64,000 nt of DNA, taken from positions 1-64,000 of the forward strand of contig DASUSS010000013.1 in assembly GCA_036374995.1 (NCBI GenBank). The letters run 5' to 3'. The notes beneath the pieces are model-generated. The model had not been told where the DNA came from, did not search any database, and saw nothing but the letters and a program-made list of their open reading frames with translations. This stretch comes from SH-MAG3 sp036374995 (lineage in GTDB: Bacteria; Gemmatimonadota; Gemmatimonadetes; Longimicrobiales; RSA9). The position numbers were made by a program, and so were the translations under genes. How positions within the stretch are numbered: position 1 is the first letter of the stretch; each line of letters opens with the position of its first letter. This document shows positions 53,748-63,732 of the stretch, in pieces.

Positions 53748-56700
53748 TCAGAGCAATATACCCGTGGACGTGAAGAAAAGAGCCGCCTGCTTGACGGCTC
53801 CGCCCGTAAGCCGCTCCCATGCCGCAGCATAGAGCGCGAGCTGACCGCGATAGCGGCGCATCAGGTCAGCGGGAATCCGCTCGCCCGCCGCATCGCTCTT
53901 GTAGTCGACGATCACCCAGCCGTCGGGCTCCTCGAATACTAAGTCGATGCGGCCGTCCACGAGTTCCAGGGCGGGACCGTCGGCCTCCGGCGGTGCCCCG
54001 GTGATGCCGGCGTACTCGGCCGCGCTGAACCGCGCGGCAAACGGGACCTCGACCAGCATTCGGCGTGCCTGCTGCGCCCGGGCCCAGACCTCCGAGGCGA
54101 GCACCGCCTGCACGATCGTGACCAGCTCCTCCAGCTCATCAGGCTCGCCATCAGCGCCAACGAAATCATGGGCCAGGAGCACGTTACGGCACGCCAGCCG
54201 CAGATCCTCGCCGCGCAGTCCGCGCGCCGCGGCCTGGAGCGCGTCGTGCACCGCCGTGCCCCATTCCGTCCCGCGCGCCGCCGCCGGAGCTCCCGCCTCC
54301 GCGGCAATCAACCGCGGCGACTCCCCCTCGATCATGACCTCGCGCTTGCGATCCGTGACCGCGCCGGCCCGGTACGTGGGCCGTCCGTGTGCCGCACGCC
54401 GCCCGGCGACCTCGTCGAAGGCCGCGCGCATCTCCGCACCCGTGGCGGTGAGCTCCTCGCGTCGCACTACGGTCGGCTGCGGCAGGACGAGCCCGGCCCC
54501 GTTCTGGCGCAACCATTCGTAGTACATGCGCCACGGCGAGGGGCTGTTGGGGTTGGCCGCACAGCCGATGATCAGCTCCTGCGCCGCGCGCGTCGCGGCG
54601 ACGTACAGCAGCCGCTCGTCCTCCGCGCGGGCAAACCGCATCTCCTCGGCGGCATGGTCGTCCCAGTCGGCGGGCTGCGCCAGCGTGATGACCTGGTTCT
54701 GGCCCCGGCGCTCGGTCACGGTCGCGTAGCCGAGCGCGCGGCCGTGCTCGTCGCGTACCACCCGCGAGGATGGCGGCGGCGACCAGTCGCCGAACGGCAT
54801 CGCGAGGATCACCACGGGCGACTCGAGCCCTTTCGCCTTGTGGAGGTTCATCACCCGCACCACATCGCTCCTGCCCGGCTCGAGCGGCGCCTCGCTCTCA
54901 TCCTCGTCCAGCGCGGCATCCAGCGTGGCGATCGCACCCGCGAGCGAGGCGTCGCCGGCCAGCGCGGCCGCGCGCACGGCGTCGAGAGCGAAGAGCAGTG
55001 CACCCGCACGCGTCTCGCCCAGATCGCCGGACGCGGCGAACGGCAGCAGTCCCAGCCGTTCGACAATGCCGGCCACCGCCACGTCGGCCGGCTGCTCGCG
55101 CGTGCTGCGCCAGAACTCGTGCAGACGATGGAGTGCGCGCTCCACATCGGTTTCGGGATCGTCCCACGCATTCGTGAATGAGAACGGGACGCGCACGCGC
55201 GCCGCGCCATCCGGCGCCCACTTCTCCGCATGCTGCACGAGCCGCTCGTAATCCAGGCCGGAGAAGAGCCCGACGAGCGCCGCGATCGTGAGCGTCGGAT
55301 CGCCCGGGTCCGCGAGTGCGCGCAGCAGCAGCCGCAGCTCCTCGAGCTCGATGCTGTCCGGCCCACCGACGCCGGCGCCCGTGACCTGCACCGGCACGTT
55401 CCGCTGCTCGAGCGCCGACGCGTACCGTGCCAGCCACTTCGTGTTCGGAGTGATCAGCAGGAAGTCACCGGGCCGGCGCTCGCCGCTCGCGATCCGCTCC
55501 GCGATGTACGTCGCGACGCGATCGGAGTCCTGTCGCGCCAGCTGCGGCACACGGCTGTTCACGGGGTCATCCAGCTCGTACCAGTAGACCCCTTCCCGAT
55601 CGCCGCCCATCGTCGAGCGCGGCTGCACGCGCATCGGCGCATAGCGCGCCTGGACATCCGTGCTCTCCGCCGGGAACCGCTGCTCGAAGATCGAGTTGAC
55701 GAAGACCTCGATCGGCTTCCGCGATCGGAAGTTCGCCGTGAGCTCGACCACCGCACCGAACTGATCGAAGCGATGCTTCACCTGCTGGTACAGCATCATG
55801 TCCGCGCGCCGGAACCGGTAGATGCTCTGCTTCGGGTCGCCGACCACGAACAGTGCACCCGGTCGCGGCGTGAGATGTCGCCACGACGCGAACGGGGGCC
55901 GCCACTCGCGCGGCGTCTCGACGCCCGGCGTATGCTCGAAGATGTCCAGCTCCTCGTCGCTCGCGAGCAGGAACAGCACCTCCGCCTGGATCGGGTCCGT
56001 GTCCTGGAACTCGTCGACGAGCAGGTATCGATAGCGGTCGCTCAGCTCGCGCCGTGCCGCCGGACTGTCGCGCAGCAGCCGCGCCGCGAACATCAGCAGG
56101 TCCTGGAAATTCAGCGTGCCCGCGCGAATCCGCTCCCGCTCGTACGCCTGTGCGGCGCGGCGCGCGAACGAGAGCGCGATGGGGTAGCGGAACGCCCACC
56201 ACTGCCGCAGCAGAGCGTTCACGGCGCCACCGTCCTCGAACAGCTCCACGAGCTCGCGCTCCAGCTCCTTCGCGACATCGCCGTTCGCCCACCGCTTCTT
56301 CGTCGCCTTGAACGATGACGGGCGCAGCTCGGCGAGGATGTCGAGAAGTCGCGCGTCCCGCGTCCAGCCGAGCACGAACCGGTGGAACCGGAGCATGCGT
56401 AGCGAGTTCTGGAGCCGGTCCCAGCCGTCGCGCGGCTCCTCCTGCGGCAGGTACGAAGCCGCCCGGTCCATGATGTCCTCGATGCGCCGGCGCACGAAGC
56501 CGGCGTTCGGCCGCTCGGCGCCCTCGGCGGGATACTCCACATCGGGCTGCCCGACGAGCTCCTCGAACAGGCCGAACAGCTGCTGCGGTGCGAGACCGAT
56601 ATCACCGAGCTGCGCGAGCGATGCGTCGCCTTCCGCCGCGAGCCGTTCCAGGTGCAGGTTCCAGAACTCGCGACGCAGCCGCGTCTCTTCCGCACCCAGC

Positions 56701-57146
56701 GTCTCGCGGAACGCGGGGTCGAGCCCCGCGTCGAGCGGCCGTTCGCGCAGCAGTCGCGCGCAGAAGGCGTGGATGGTACCGAGGAATGCGCGGTCGATCT
56801 CGCGCAGCGCCGCATCGACCCGCACCGCGGTTTCCGTGTCGCCGGACGCGAGCGCCGCGCGCAGCTCGCGCTCCAGTGCGGTCTGGAAGCGTTCGCGCAG
56901 CTCGGCGGCGGCCTTCCGGGTAAACGTCACGGCCGCGAGCTGATGCGCCGCCGCGGTCCCCGTCCGCACCAGGGCCACCATGCGCCGCACCATCTCCGTG
57001 GTCTTGCCCGCACCCGCACCCGCCTCGACGAGCAGGTTGCGCGTCAGGTCGGTCTGGATGATGTGGCGCGCCGCGGCATCCGGGAGGAGCGGAGCCGGAT
57101 GCGGCTCCGGCTCGGGCATGCCGAACAGGCTCAGCTGATCCGTCAT
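53748..57146 (-). CDS. addA: UvrD-family helicase/nuclease AddA-like
   Basis: A 1132-residue double-strand-break repair helicase-nuclease. Walker A EAGAGAGKTTEMVRRM (about residues 41-56), helicase motifs YLLVDEFQDTDPIQ, VGDPKQSIYRFRRAD and LHKAKGLESPVV, then a RecB-type nuclease at the C-terminus (VDGRIDLVFEEPDG, WVIVDYKSDAAGER). ATG 57146 overlaps the addB-like stop, so the subunits are coupled. It pairs with the upstream gene to form an AddAB-type complex that resects DNA ends for RecA loading. Confidence 0.93.
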   Translation of the reverse strand: MTDQLSLFGMPEPEPHPAPLLPDAAARHIIQTDLTRNLLVEAGAGAGKTTEMVRRMVALVRTGTAAAHQLAAVTFTRKAAAELRERFQTALERELRAALASGDTETAVRVDAALREIDRAFLGTIHAFCARLLRERPLDAGLDPAFRETLGAEETRLRREFWNLHLERLAAEGDASLAQLGDIGLAPQQLFGLFEELVGQPDVEYPAEGAERPNAGFVRRRIEDIMDRAASYLPQEEPRDGWDRLQNSLRMLRFHRFVLGWTRDARLLDILAELRPSSFKATKKRWANGDVAKELERELVELFEDGGAVNALLRQWWAFRYPIALSFARRAAQAYERERIRAGTLNFQDLLMFAARLLRDSPAARRELSDRYRYLLVDEFQDTDPIQAEVLFLLASDEELDIFEHTPGVETPREWRPPFASWRHLTPRPGALFVVGDPKQSIYRFRRADMMLYQQVKHRFDQFGAVVELTANFRSRKPIEVFVNSIFEQRFPAESTDVQARYAPMRVQPRSTMGGDREGVYWYELDDPVNSRVPQLARQDSDRVATYIAERIASGERRPGDFLLITPNTKWLARYASALEQRNVPVQVTGAGVGGPDSIELEELRLLLRALADPGDPTLTIAALVGLFSGLDYERLVQHAEKWAPDGAARVRVPFSFTNAWDDPETDVERALHRLHEFWRSTREQPADVAVAGIVERLGLLPFAASGDLGETRAGALLFALDAVRAAALAGDASLAGAIATLDAALDEDESEAPLEPGRSDVVRVMNLHKAKGLESPVVILAMPFGDWSPPPSSRVVRDEHGRALGYATVTERRGQNQVITLAQPADWDDHAAEEMRFARAEDERLLYVAATRAAQELIIGCAANPNSPSPWRMYYEWLRQNGAGLVLPQPTVVRREELTATGAEMRAAFDEVAGRRAAHGRPTYRAGAVTDRKREVMIEGESPRLIAAEAGAPAAARGTEWGTAVHDALQAAARGLRGEDLRLACRNVLLAHDFVGADGEPDELEELVTIVQAVLASEVWARAQQARRMLVEVPFAARFSAAEYAGITGAPPEADGPALELVDGRIDLVFEEPDGWVIVDYKSDAAGERIPADLMRRYRGQLALYAAAWERLTGGAVKQAALFFTSTGILL

Positions 57147-60100
57147 CGCCGGATCCTGCGCAGCAGGTCCGCAGAGTCTCCGCTCGCCTCGCGCGACCAG
57201 TCCGCGAGCGGCGAATCGACCTTGCCGTACGCGTCCACGCTGACGCGGCAAGCCTGGGCGAAATCGCAGAACCGGCAGTCATCCGACTGGTTCGTCGGAA
57301 TGAACCAGCCGTTCGCCACGAGCTCGAGCAGGTCCGCGACCAGCGCGAGACCATCGCGCAGTTCCTCGCGCGTGTAGCTCGCGCGATGATTCTCGGCGCG
57401 ACGCGTCGGAAAGTGGTATTCCGCCCGCGCGACCTCCGCATCGAACAGACGCCTCGCCGCCTCCGTGTACAGCACGTGCTGCAGCCGCCGTCCGCCATCG
57501 TACGTGCCGCTCTTCCCGCCGTAGCGAAGACTGCTTCCCGTCTTGTAGTCGATGACGACGAGCCGTCCGTCATCGAGACGATCCACGCGGTCGATCGCAC
57601 CGTTGAGGTGGATCACGCGTCCATCGGGCAGCGCGATCGGGACGGGAGGCGCGGCATCACGGCCGAACTTCCGCTCGAGCGCGATGAACCGCGCTCCATC
57701 ATCGCGCACCATGGCGACGAACGCCCGCGCGTCCTCGCGCAGTGCGGCACACTCGGCAGTGAAGACGGCACCGCCCGGCGGCGGCAGCCGATCACGCCAG
57801 CGCTCGATCTCCTCGTCGAGGATCTCGAGGACGAACGTCTCGAACGCGGGGTCGTCGATGGGAATACCGCGCTCCAGAACGGCCCCCAGCGATCGCTCGT
57901 ACACCGCGTGCATGAGCGCGCCCTTCTCGATGGGCGGCAGCCACTGCTCCGGCGAGATCTGCGGGTCATCCGGCTTCTTCACGCGGAGCACGTACCGCAG
58001 GAGGTATCGGTGTGCGCAGCTGCCGAGCGCCTGGAGCTGCGTCGGCGATACGACGCGGAGCGCGTTGTCCCGCGGATCGAGCTGCGGCCGCGGCGTGATT
58101 GCGCCGTGAAAGGGCGTCGCGCTGTCACTCCGCAGCCGCGTCTTCCACGCCGTCACACCGGCCTCGAGGTGAGGATACGTGGCGCACACGGCCGTGACGC
58201 CGCGCCGGAGTGCGCCATTGTGCGCGAGCGCGTTCAGCCACACATCGTCCGCATCGAGCAGCGCCGTGCCACGCGGTACCGCCGAGGCGGCCGGCGCGGC
58301 GGCCGCGTGCAACGCCTCGTAGTCCGCTGCGGGATCGCCGGAGAGCAGGCGATACGCCTGGAGCAGTTCGGCGGCCGGCGCGACGCCGCGACCCTCGACG
58401 GCATCCCACGTCGCATAGCTGAACGTCACGCGGCCGCGCAGCCGCGCGACCATTGCCCCGAACGCATGCCGCCTTTCCTCGATCCGCTCCGCCGCCGTCG
58501 GCAGCGCGGGCGTCTGCTGCCCGGCGGTGAGCCGCCGTCGATCGTCATCGACGAGCAGGGCGTCACCGCCGCCTGCGCCGGGAAAGCGCGCGGCGTCGAG
58601 TCCGACGACGAAAGTCGCGCGCCGCGCGGCGAAGCCGCCGTGCTCGAGATCGCTCAGGTGGAGGTGGCCGCCGGTCGATGTCCACGGCGAGCCGCCATCG
58701 GCCTCGGGCGCGGGCACGCGGGCCGAGAGCTTCGTGGTGAGAACCGCGATGGCCGCCGACAGCGTGGTGGCGCGCGTGAGCGATGTCGCGATGCGCTCGA
58801 GCCGGATGCGCATCTCCGCACGCGCCATCTCGTCCACTGCGGCGGAACCGGGCACGAGCTCGACGAGCACGAGCAGCCCGCGCGCCAGATCGGCCGGCGA
58901 GACGAGCACATCGTGCACGCCCGTGCGCGCGGGCACCGCCGGCGTCGCGTCCAGCAGCGGTCGCACGACGCGTGACAACGCAGCGATCTCCGCGGCCTCG
59001 CGCGCGCGGTCCTCCGCATACTCCTGCGGCGTGCGCTCGTCCTCCGCAGACTGCGGCGCCTCGATGATCCGCTCGCGCCGCGCGAGCGCGCTCTCGTAGC
59101 GCTCGCGACCGCGGCCGATCCGCAGCGACCGCAGCCGCCGCGCGAGCGCCACGCCGGTCACGTCGCGGTCCGGTGACGCGATGTCGCCACGCTCGAGCAT
59201 CTGGCGGAGCACGTCCGCCGGGAAGCCCTGCTCCACCCACTCCAGGTATTTCGCGACCGCGCGGCCCGGCCGCGTGCGCGTCACCGGGAGTCCTGCTGCA
59301 TAGCTGACCGGCACGCCGAGTCGCTGCGCCAGTGCGTCCAGCGCGACGCCGTACACGTTCGCATCCGTCGCGATGATCTCGACTTCGTCCCACTGGAGAC
59401 CCGCGGCCATGATCCGCCGCAGCACCTCCCGCAGTTCCGTCGACACCGACGTCGCCGCGAATACATCGAGAACGACGTCGGCGCCGGCCCGTTCACTCGC
59501 CGAATCCGCGTTCGCGGTGCGCGCCCAGCCGGCGACGTCGTGCAGCCACGACAGCGGCGTTGCACCGGCGCGCAACGCATCATCCGGCGGTTCGATCGCC
59601 CCGGCGAGCCACGCCTCGGGATGGCGCAGGCCGAACACCGGATCCGCATCGAGGACTTCGGCGCCGCGCTCGATCAGCGCGTCCAGGAACCGACCCTCCA
59701 GGCCGCGCGTGCTCTGACCCGTGACGAGATACGTGCAACCCGAGGGGGCGGCGGCGCCAATGCCCAGCCTTGCAGCGGCACGCGCGAAGATGCGCGCACG
59801 GTCCACGCGCCCGCTCTCGCGCAGGCGGCGCTCGTACTCGTCCAGGATCCGGGCGATCTGCGCACGCTTGTCCTCGTCGCGGAACCGCGCCCGCTCCAGC
59901 GCCGGTGCATCGATGCCGCCCATGCGCAGCGCCTGAACCGACCGGGCGACTGCCTGGCGGAGCCCCACACCCTCCGCGAGATCCGCCAGCCGGCCGTCGG
60001 CCCGGTCGAGCACCGCGTCGATCGCGGCATCGAGCAGGCTCAGCTCGTCGAAACCATCACTGACCTTCAGCCCCTCCGCCGCGAGCTCATCCTCCACCAG

Positions 60101-60313
60101 CTCCTGCGCCAGTCGCACCGGCGTGGTCACCTCGAAGCCGATCCACGAGCAGCCGCGCGCAGCGAGCGCGCGCAGCAGCTCACGGCCGATGCCCGCGCGC
60201 CGGCAGACCAGCAGCTTGCGCTCGTACGGATGCGCGGCGGCGGCCGCCGCCAGCGCAGCGAGCGCCCGGGGCATCGATTCGGAAGAGGTTGTGTTCGGGA
60301 TCGAAGACTCCAT
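57143..60313 (-). CDS. addB: AddB-like nuclease subunit
   Basis: A protein of 1056 residues from ATG 60313; ATG 60274 is possible. The N-terminal half is an inactivated UvrD-like helicase region (VCRRAGIGRELLRALAARG lacks a full Walker A). The C-terminal PD-(D/E)XK nuclease has AIDRVDRLDDGRLVVIDYKT followed by GGRRLQHVLYTEAARRLF. The 4Fe-4S cysteines are LGSCAHRYLLRYVL and CRFCDFAQACR. This set matches the AddB type, not RecC. It is cotranslated with addA. The intergenic space to the divergent dehydrogenase is 134 bp. Confidence 0.88.
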   Translation of the reverse strand: MESSIPNTTSSESMPRALAALAAAAAAHPYERKLLVCRRAGIGRELLRALAARGCSWIGFEVTTPVRLAQELVEDELAAEGLKVSDGFDELSLLDAAIDAVLDRADGRLADLAEGVGLRQAVARSVQALRMGGIDAPALERARFRDEDKRAQIARILDEYERRLRESGRVDRARIFARAAARLGIGAAAPSGCTYLVTGQSTRGLEGRFLDALIERGAEVLDADPVFGLRHPEAWLAGAIEPPDDALRAGATPLSWLHDVAGWARTANADSASERAGADVVLDVFAATSVSTELREVLRRIMAAGLQWDEVEIIATDANVYGVALDALAQRLGVPVSYAAGLPVTRTRPGRAVAKYLEWVEQGFPADVLRQMLERGDIASPDRDVTGVALARRLRSLRIGRGRERYESALARRERIIEAPQSAEDERTPQEYAEDRAREAAEIAALSRVVRPLLDATPAVPARTGVHDVLVSPADLARGLLVLVELVPGSAAVDEMARAEMRIRLERIATSLTRATTLSAAIAVLTTKLSARVPAPEADGGSPWTSTGGHLHLSDLEHGGFAARRATFVVGLDAARFPGAGGGDALLVDDDRRRLTAGQQTPALPTAAERIEERRHAFGAMVARLRGRVTFSYATWDAVEGRGVAPAAELLQAYRLLSGDPAADYEALHAAAAPAASAVPRGTALLDADDVWLNALAHNGALRRGVTAVCATYPHLEAGVTAWKTRLRSDSATPFHGAITPRPQLDPRDNALRVVSPTQLQALGSCAHRYLLRYVLRVKKPDDPQISPEQWLPPIEKGALMHAVYERSLGAVLERGIPIDDPAFETFVLEILDEEIERWRDRLPPPGGAVFTAECAALREDARAFVAMVRDDGARFIALERKFGRDAAPPVPIALPDGRVIHLNGAIDRVDRLDDGRLVVIDYKTGSSLRYGGKSGTYDGGRRLQHVLYTEAARRLFDAEVARAEYHFPTRRAENHRASYTREELRDGLALVADLLELVANGWFIPTNQSDDCRFCDFAQACRVSVDAYGKVDSPLADWSREASGDSADLLRRIRR

Positions 60314-60447
60314 GCTGCGACGATTGCGGGCCGCACTCAGTATAACGGCACCCGGTGACAACGCGAATGATCGGATCGGCCGACGTCTTTCCCTGCGCAG
60401 CGCTGCTGCCGATCTTGCGGCTCGGACCGATCTCCTGCGAGACCCGA

Positions 60448-61485
60448 ATGAGCCTGCGCATCGTCGTGACCCGCCCGATCCCCGAGGCCGGACTCCGCAT
60501 GCTTCGCGAGTCCGGCGCAGCGATCGAGATCGTGCAGCCGGAGCCGGACACGGCCGTGGATCGGGCCGCGCTGCTCGACGCGGCTGCCCGCGCCGACGTG
60601 CTCGTCGCGCTCCTCACCGAGCCGATCGACGGGACTGTCCTCGCGCGCGCGGTACGGCTGCGCGGCATTGCCAACTACGCCGTCGGCTTCAACAACGTCG
60701 ACGTCGCGGCCGCGACCCGGCTCGGGATACCGGTCACGAACACGCCCGGTGTGCTGACGGAGACGACGGCGGACCTGACGTGGGCTCTGCTGCTCGCGTC
60801 CGCGCGGCGCATACCGCAGGCGCACGACTACACGGTCGGCGGCTCCTACCGGATCTGGGGACCGGAGCTGTGGCTGGGCGACGATGTGGGACGCGGTGCG
60901 GACGGCGAGCCGCGCACGCTCGGCATTGTCGGCTTCGGCAGGATCGGACAGGCCGTCGCGCGACGCGCGCGCGGCTTCGACATGCGCGTCGTTGCATACG
61001 ACCCCTACATGCGCGACACCATCGACGCATCACCCGACGTCGGCTGGTCTGAGCTCGATGCGCTGCTCGAGCGGAGCGATTTCGTCACACTGCACGCGCT
61101 GCTCACCGCCGAGACACACCATCTGATCGGCGAACGCGAGCTCCGACGGATGAAGACCACCGCGCATCTGATCAACGTCGCGCGCGGCGAGTTGGTCGAC
61201 GAGGCGATGCTCGTGCGCGCGCTGCGCGAGCGCTGGATCGCGGGCGCCGCGCTCGATGTCTACGAGCGCGAACCGGCCATGGCCGAGGGCCTCGCGGCCT
61301 GTGACAATGCCGTGCTCGTGCCGCACATCGGCAGTGCGACGCACGGCACCCGTAACCGCATGGCAACCATGGCCGCGACGAACGCCATCGCTCACCTGAA
61401 CCTTCAGCGCGCGCCGAACATCGTGAATCCCGAGGTCTACGACTCGCCCCGATACATCCAGCGCTCGAGCGGCTCCGCCACATGA
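60448..61485 (+). CDS. D-2-hydroxyacid dehydrogenase (glyoxylate/hydroxypyruvate reductase)
   Basis: A 345-residue NAD(P)H-dependent reductase. Catalytic Arg/Glu/His are in NVARGELVDEAMLVRALRE, DVYEREP and VPHIGSATHGTRNRM. The cofactor motif is LGIVGFGRIGQAVARRARG. VTNTPGVLTETTADLTWALL is characteristic of the glyoxylate/hydroxypyruvate type. The next gene overlaps (ATGA) and encodes glycerate 2-kinase, so hydroxypyruvate or glyoxylate is reduced to glycerate or glycolate and glycerate is then phosphorylated. A serine/glyoxylate route is inferred. Confidence 0.92.
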   Translation: MSLRIVVTRPIPEAGLRMLRESGAAIEIVQPEPDTAVDRAALLDAAARADVLVALLTEPIDGTVLARAVRLRGIANYAVGFNNVDVAAATRLGIPVTNTPGVLTETTADLTWALLLASARRIPQAHDYTVGGSYRIWGPELWLGDDVGRGADGEPRTLGIVGFGRIGQAVARRARGFDMRVVAYDPYMRDTIDASPDVGWSELDALLERSDFVTLHALLTAETHHLIGERELRRMKTTAHLINVARGELVDEAMLVRALRERWIAGAALDVYEREPAMAEGLAACDNAVLVPHIGSATHGTRNRMATMAATNAIAHLNLQRAPNIVNPEVYDSPRYIQRSSGSAT

Positions 61486-62774
61486 GCGAGGTCGACGCAC
61501 GTGCGGAACGCCGCGCAGCCGACGCCGAGGCGATCCTGCGCGCTGCCATCGCCGCCGCCGATCCCGCGCCGCACGTTCGCGCGGCCCTCGCCGCGGCTCC
61601 CGCTCTCGCCGCTGCCCCGCGGCTCCACCTGCTCGCGCTCGGCAAGGCCGCCGCCGTCATGACGCGCACGGCTCTCGACGCGCTGCCCCGTGCACCGCAG
61701 GACGCGCTCGTCATCGTTCCCCGCGGGACCGAGGCCGCGTTCGGTCCGGGAGTTCGCGTCCTGCACGCCGGCCACCCGGTTCCGGACGCGACGAGCCTCG
61801 CGGCGGGTGAGGCGGCCGTCGGGCTGCTCACGGCCGCCGGCCGCGATGACCTCGTGCTCGCGCTCGTATCGGGCGGCGCATCATCGCTGTGCACGCTGCC
61901 GCTCGATGGCATTGGCATCGATGAGTATGCGGGACTCGTCCGGGCCCTGCTCCAGGCGGGAGCCGATATCACGGAGCTCAATACGGTACGCGCACACATC
62001 GACCTGCTGAAGGGCGGGGGCATGGCCCGGCTCGCCGCGCCGGCACGCGTGTTCGCGCTGCTGATCTCGGACGTGGTACACAGCCCGCTCCATGTCATCG
62101 CGTCCGGCCCGTTCTCTCCGCCCGTGACGACTCCGAGCGCTGCTCTCGGCGTGCTCGAGAAGTACGGCCTGGAGGCGGCCGCGCCCGGCGCACTGAGAGC
62201 CGGTCTCGAAGCGTCGCCGATCGGCTACGAACACGTGACGGTCCGGGTCATCCTCGACAACCGCACTGCCATCGGCGGTGCCGCACGTGCAGCGGCGCAG
62301 CTCGGCTACGACGTCTTTGTCGACGAGCAGCCGCTGACCGGCCCTTCACGCGATGCGGCCGCGCACATCGTGTCCCGGGCGATCGGCACTGCGGAATCGC
62401 TGGTATCTTCGGACACTCGGATGTGCCTGTTGTGGGGCGGGGAAACGACTGTGGTGGTGAGCGGTGCGGGCACTGGCGGCAGGAATCAGGAGCTGGCGTT
62501 GAAGGCCGCGGTCGCACTGCGCGGCGTCGCGCGCATCACGGTCGGCTCCATCGGGACGGATGGCGTCGACGGACCTACGGACGCGGCGGGAGCGGTCGCG
62601 GACGGCGGAACGTGCGCGCGCGGCGCCCACGCAGGCCGCGACGCCGAGCTCTCACTTCAGCACAACGACAGCCATACGTTCTTCGCGCACGCGGGCGGTC
62701 TCATCCGGACCGGAGCGACCGGCACGAACGTCATGGACGTGCAGGTCGCACTCGTCGATCCGCCCTACTCGTAG
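61482..62774 (+). CDS. Glycerate 2-kinase (MOFRL family)
   Basis: A 430-residue kinase of the GckA/MOFRL family. Conserved blocks: LHLLALGKAAAVMTRTALDA, VLHAGHPVPDATSLAAGE, LALVSGGASSLC, LLKGGGMARLAAPARV, LLISDVVHSPLHVIASGP, then LLWGGETTVVVSGAGTGGRN. ATG 61482 overlaps the dehydrogenase stop. It phosphorylates glycerate to 2-phosphoglycerate. Its last 10 bp overlap the converging Spy-like gene. Confidence 0.94.
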   Translation: MSEVDARAERRAADAEAILRAAIAAADPAPHVRAALAAAPALAAAPRLHLLALGKAAAVMTRTALDALPRAPQDALVIVPRGTEAAFGPGVRVLHAGHPVPDATSLAAGEAAVGLLTAAGRDDLVLALVSGGASSLCTLPLDGIGIDEYAGLVRALLQAGADITELNTVRAHIDLLKGGGMARLAAPARVFALLISDVVHSPLHVIASGPFSPPVTTPSAALGVLEKYGLEAAAPGALRAGLEASPIGYEHVTVRVILDNRTAIGGAARAAAQLGYDVFVDEQPLTGPSRDAAAHIVSRAIGTAESLVSSDTRMCLLWGGETTVVVSGAGTGGRNQELALKAAVALRGVARITVGSIGTDGVDGPTDAAGAVADGGTCARGAHAGRDAELSLQHNDSHTFFAHAGGLIRTGATGTNVMDVQVALVDPPYS

Positions 62775-63301
62775 CCGCGCAGCCGCTGATACAGCGTGAT
62801 CTGTTCGCCGGTCAGCAGTGCAGTCTGCTCGATGTGCGCGCGCAGGTGGACGGCGCGCAGACGCCCGTTCAGCAGCGCAACCTTACCGGTGAGCTCGTCG
62901 AGCGTCTGTGCGTCGATGTGGCGGTGCGCAAAACGCCTGTCCAGCTCCCGCTCCAGTTCCACGATCTGCTCGCCGAGTGCGGTCGCTTCGCGTTGCATCC
63001 CGTCGAAGATCCGCGACGTCGCCTCGCGCTGCGCCTCCGTCAGCCGGAGCTGGTCCGCCAGCTCGAGCACATGGCGCGGGCCGGGATGACCGTTGAGCTC
63101 CGCCGCGAGGGCGAACCCCATGCCGGCGCCCGTCAGATAGTCCTGCACGGCAGCGGAATCCAGCGCCTTGATGTCGCGCGACTGCATCCCGGAATACGGC
63201 GAGTGGCTCGCATGATCGTGCGTCTGCTGTGCCGCAGCCGCACCGGGCACGAGCGTGACGAGGGCGAGGACGAGCAACGCTGCGATGCGATGGGCACGCA
63301 T
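62765..63301 (-). CDS. Exported Spy/CpxP-like LTXXQ-type protein
   Basis: A 178-residue periplasmic protein with a signal peptide (about residues 1-24, ending AAAQQ). A long amphipathic helical part includes LADQLRLTEAQREATSRIFD (LTxxQ-type motif) and VELERELDRRFAHRHIDAQ, as in Spy/CpxP envelope-stress chaperones and heavy-metal-resistance proteins. A His/Asp-rich N-terminal spacer (THDHASHS) may bind metal. ATG 63301 follows a GGAGA site. Confidence 0.78.
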   Translation of the reverse strand: MRAHRIAALLVLALVTLVPGAAAAQQTHDHASHSPYSGMQSRDIKALDSAAVQDYLTGAGMGFALAAELNGHPGPRHVLELADQLRLTEAQREATSRIFDGMQREATALGEQIVELERELDRRFAHRHIDAQTLDELTGKVALLNGRLRAVHLRAHIEQTALLTGEQITLYQRLRGYE

Positions 63302-63416
63302 GGGTCGGTCTCCGTTGATGTGTGGGGCTGAACAGTAACGGGGCGGCGGAAGGAAGGTCCAGTCGGTTTCGTTCATGACAGCGCGGGCCACCGCTGCTGC
63401 GGCGCCCGCGCCGGGC

Positions 63417-63605
63417 CTACCCCGCGATCACGGCCGGAGCCGGGACCGGGGCTGCCTCCTCTGCAACCGTCGCCGTCTCCTCCTCGACCTGAACGCTGAG
63501 CACGTGCTCCGCGTAGAAGCCGAGTGACAGCGCGAACGCGGCTGCCATCAGAGACCACTTCACCGACCGGTTGTCCCGCTGCGTCAGAACCTCTCTGCGA
63601 ATCAT
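63417..63605 (-). CDS. Small single-pass membrane protein
   Basis: A 62-residue protein from ATG 63605, with GGAGGGC about 5 nt upstream. A short basic N-terminus is followed by one transmembrane helix (about residues 17-34, SLMAAAFALSLGFYAEHVL) and a Val/Ala/Pro-rich acidic tail (EEETATVAEEAAPVPAP). I do not recognise a family. It could be a small membrane-stress peptide. Confidence 0.6.
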   Translation of the reverse strand: MIRREVLTQRDNRSVKWSLMAAAFALSLGFYAEHVLSVQVEEETATVAEEAAPVPAPAVIAG

Positions 63606-63732
63606 CGTGCCCTCCACCGCCTCTATGTCCTCGCCGTCCACGCCGGCGCTCTTGCACATTGGACGCGGCCACCGGAGAAAGAGTTGCAATCGTGCGTCCG
63701 GAGCCCCTTACGAACGACGCGACCGCGCGGTT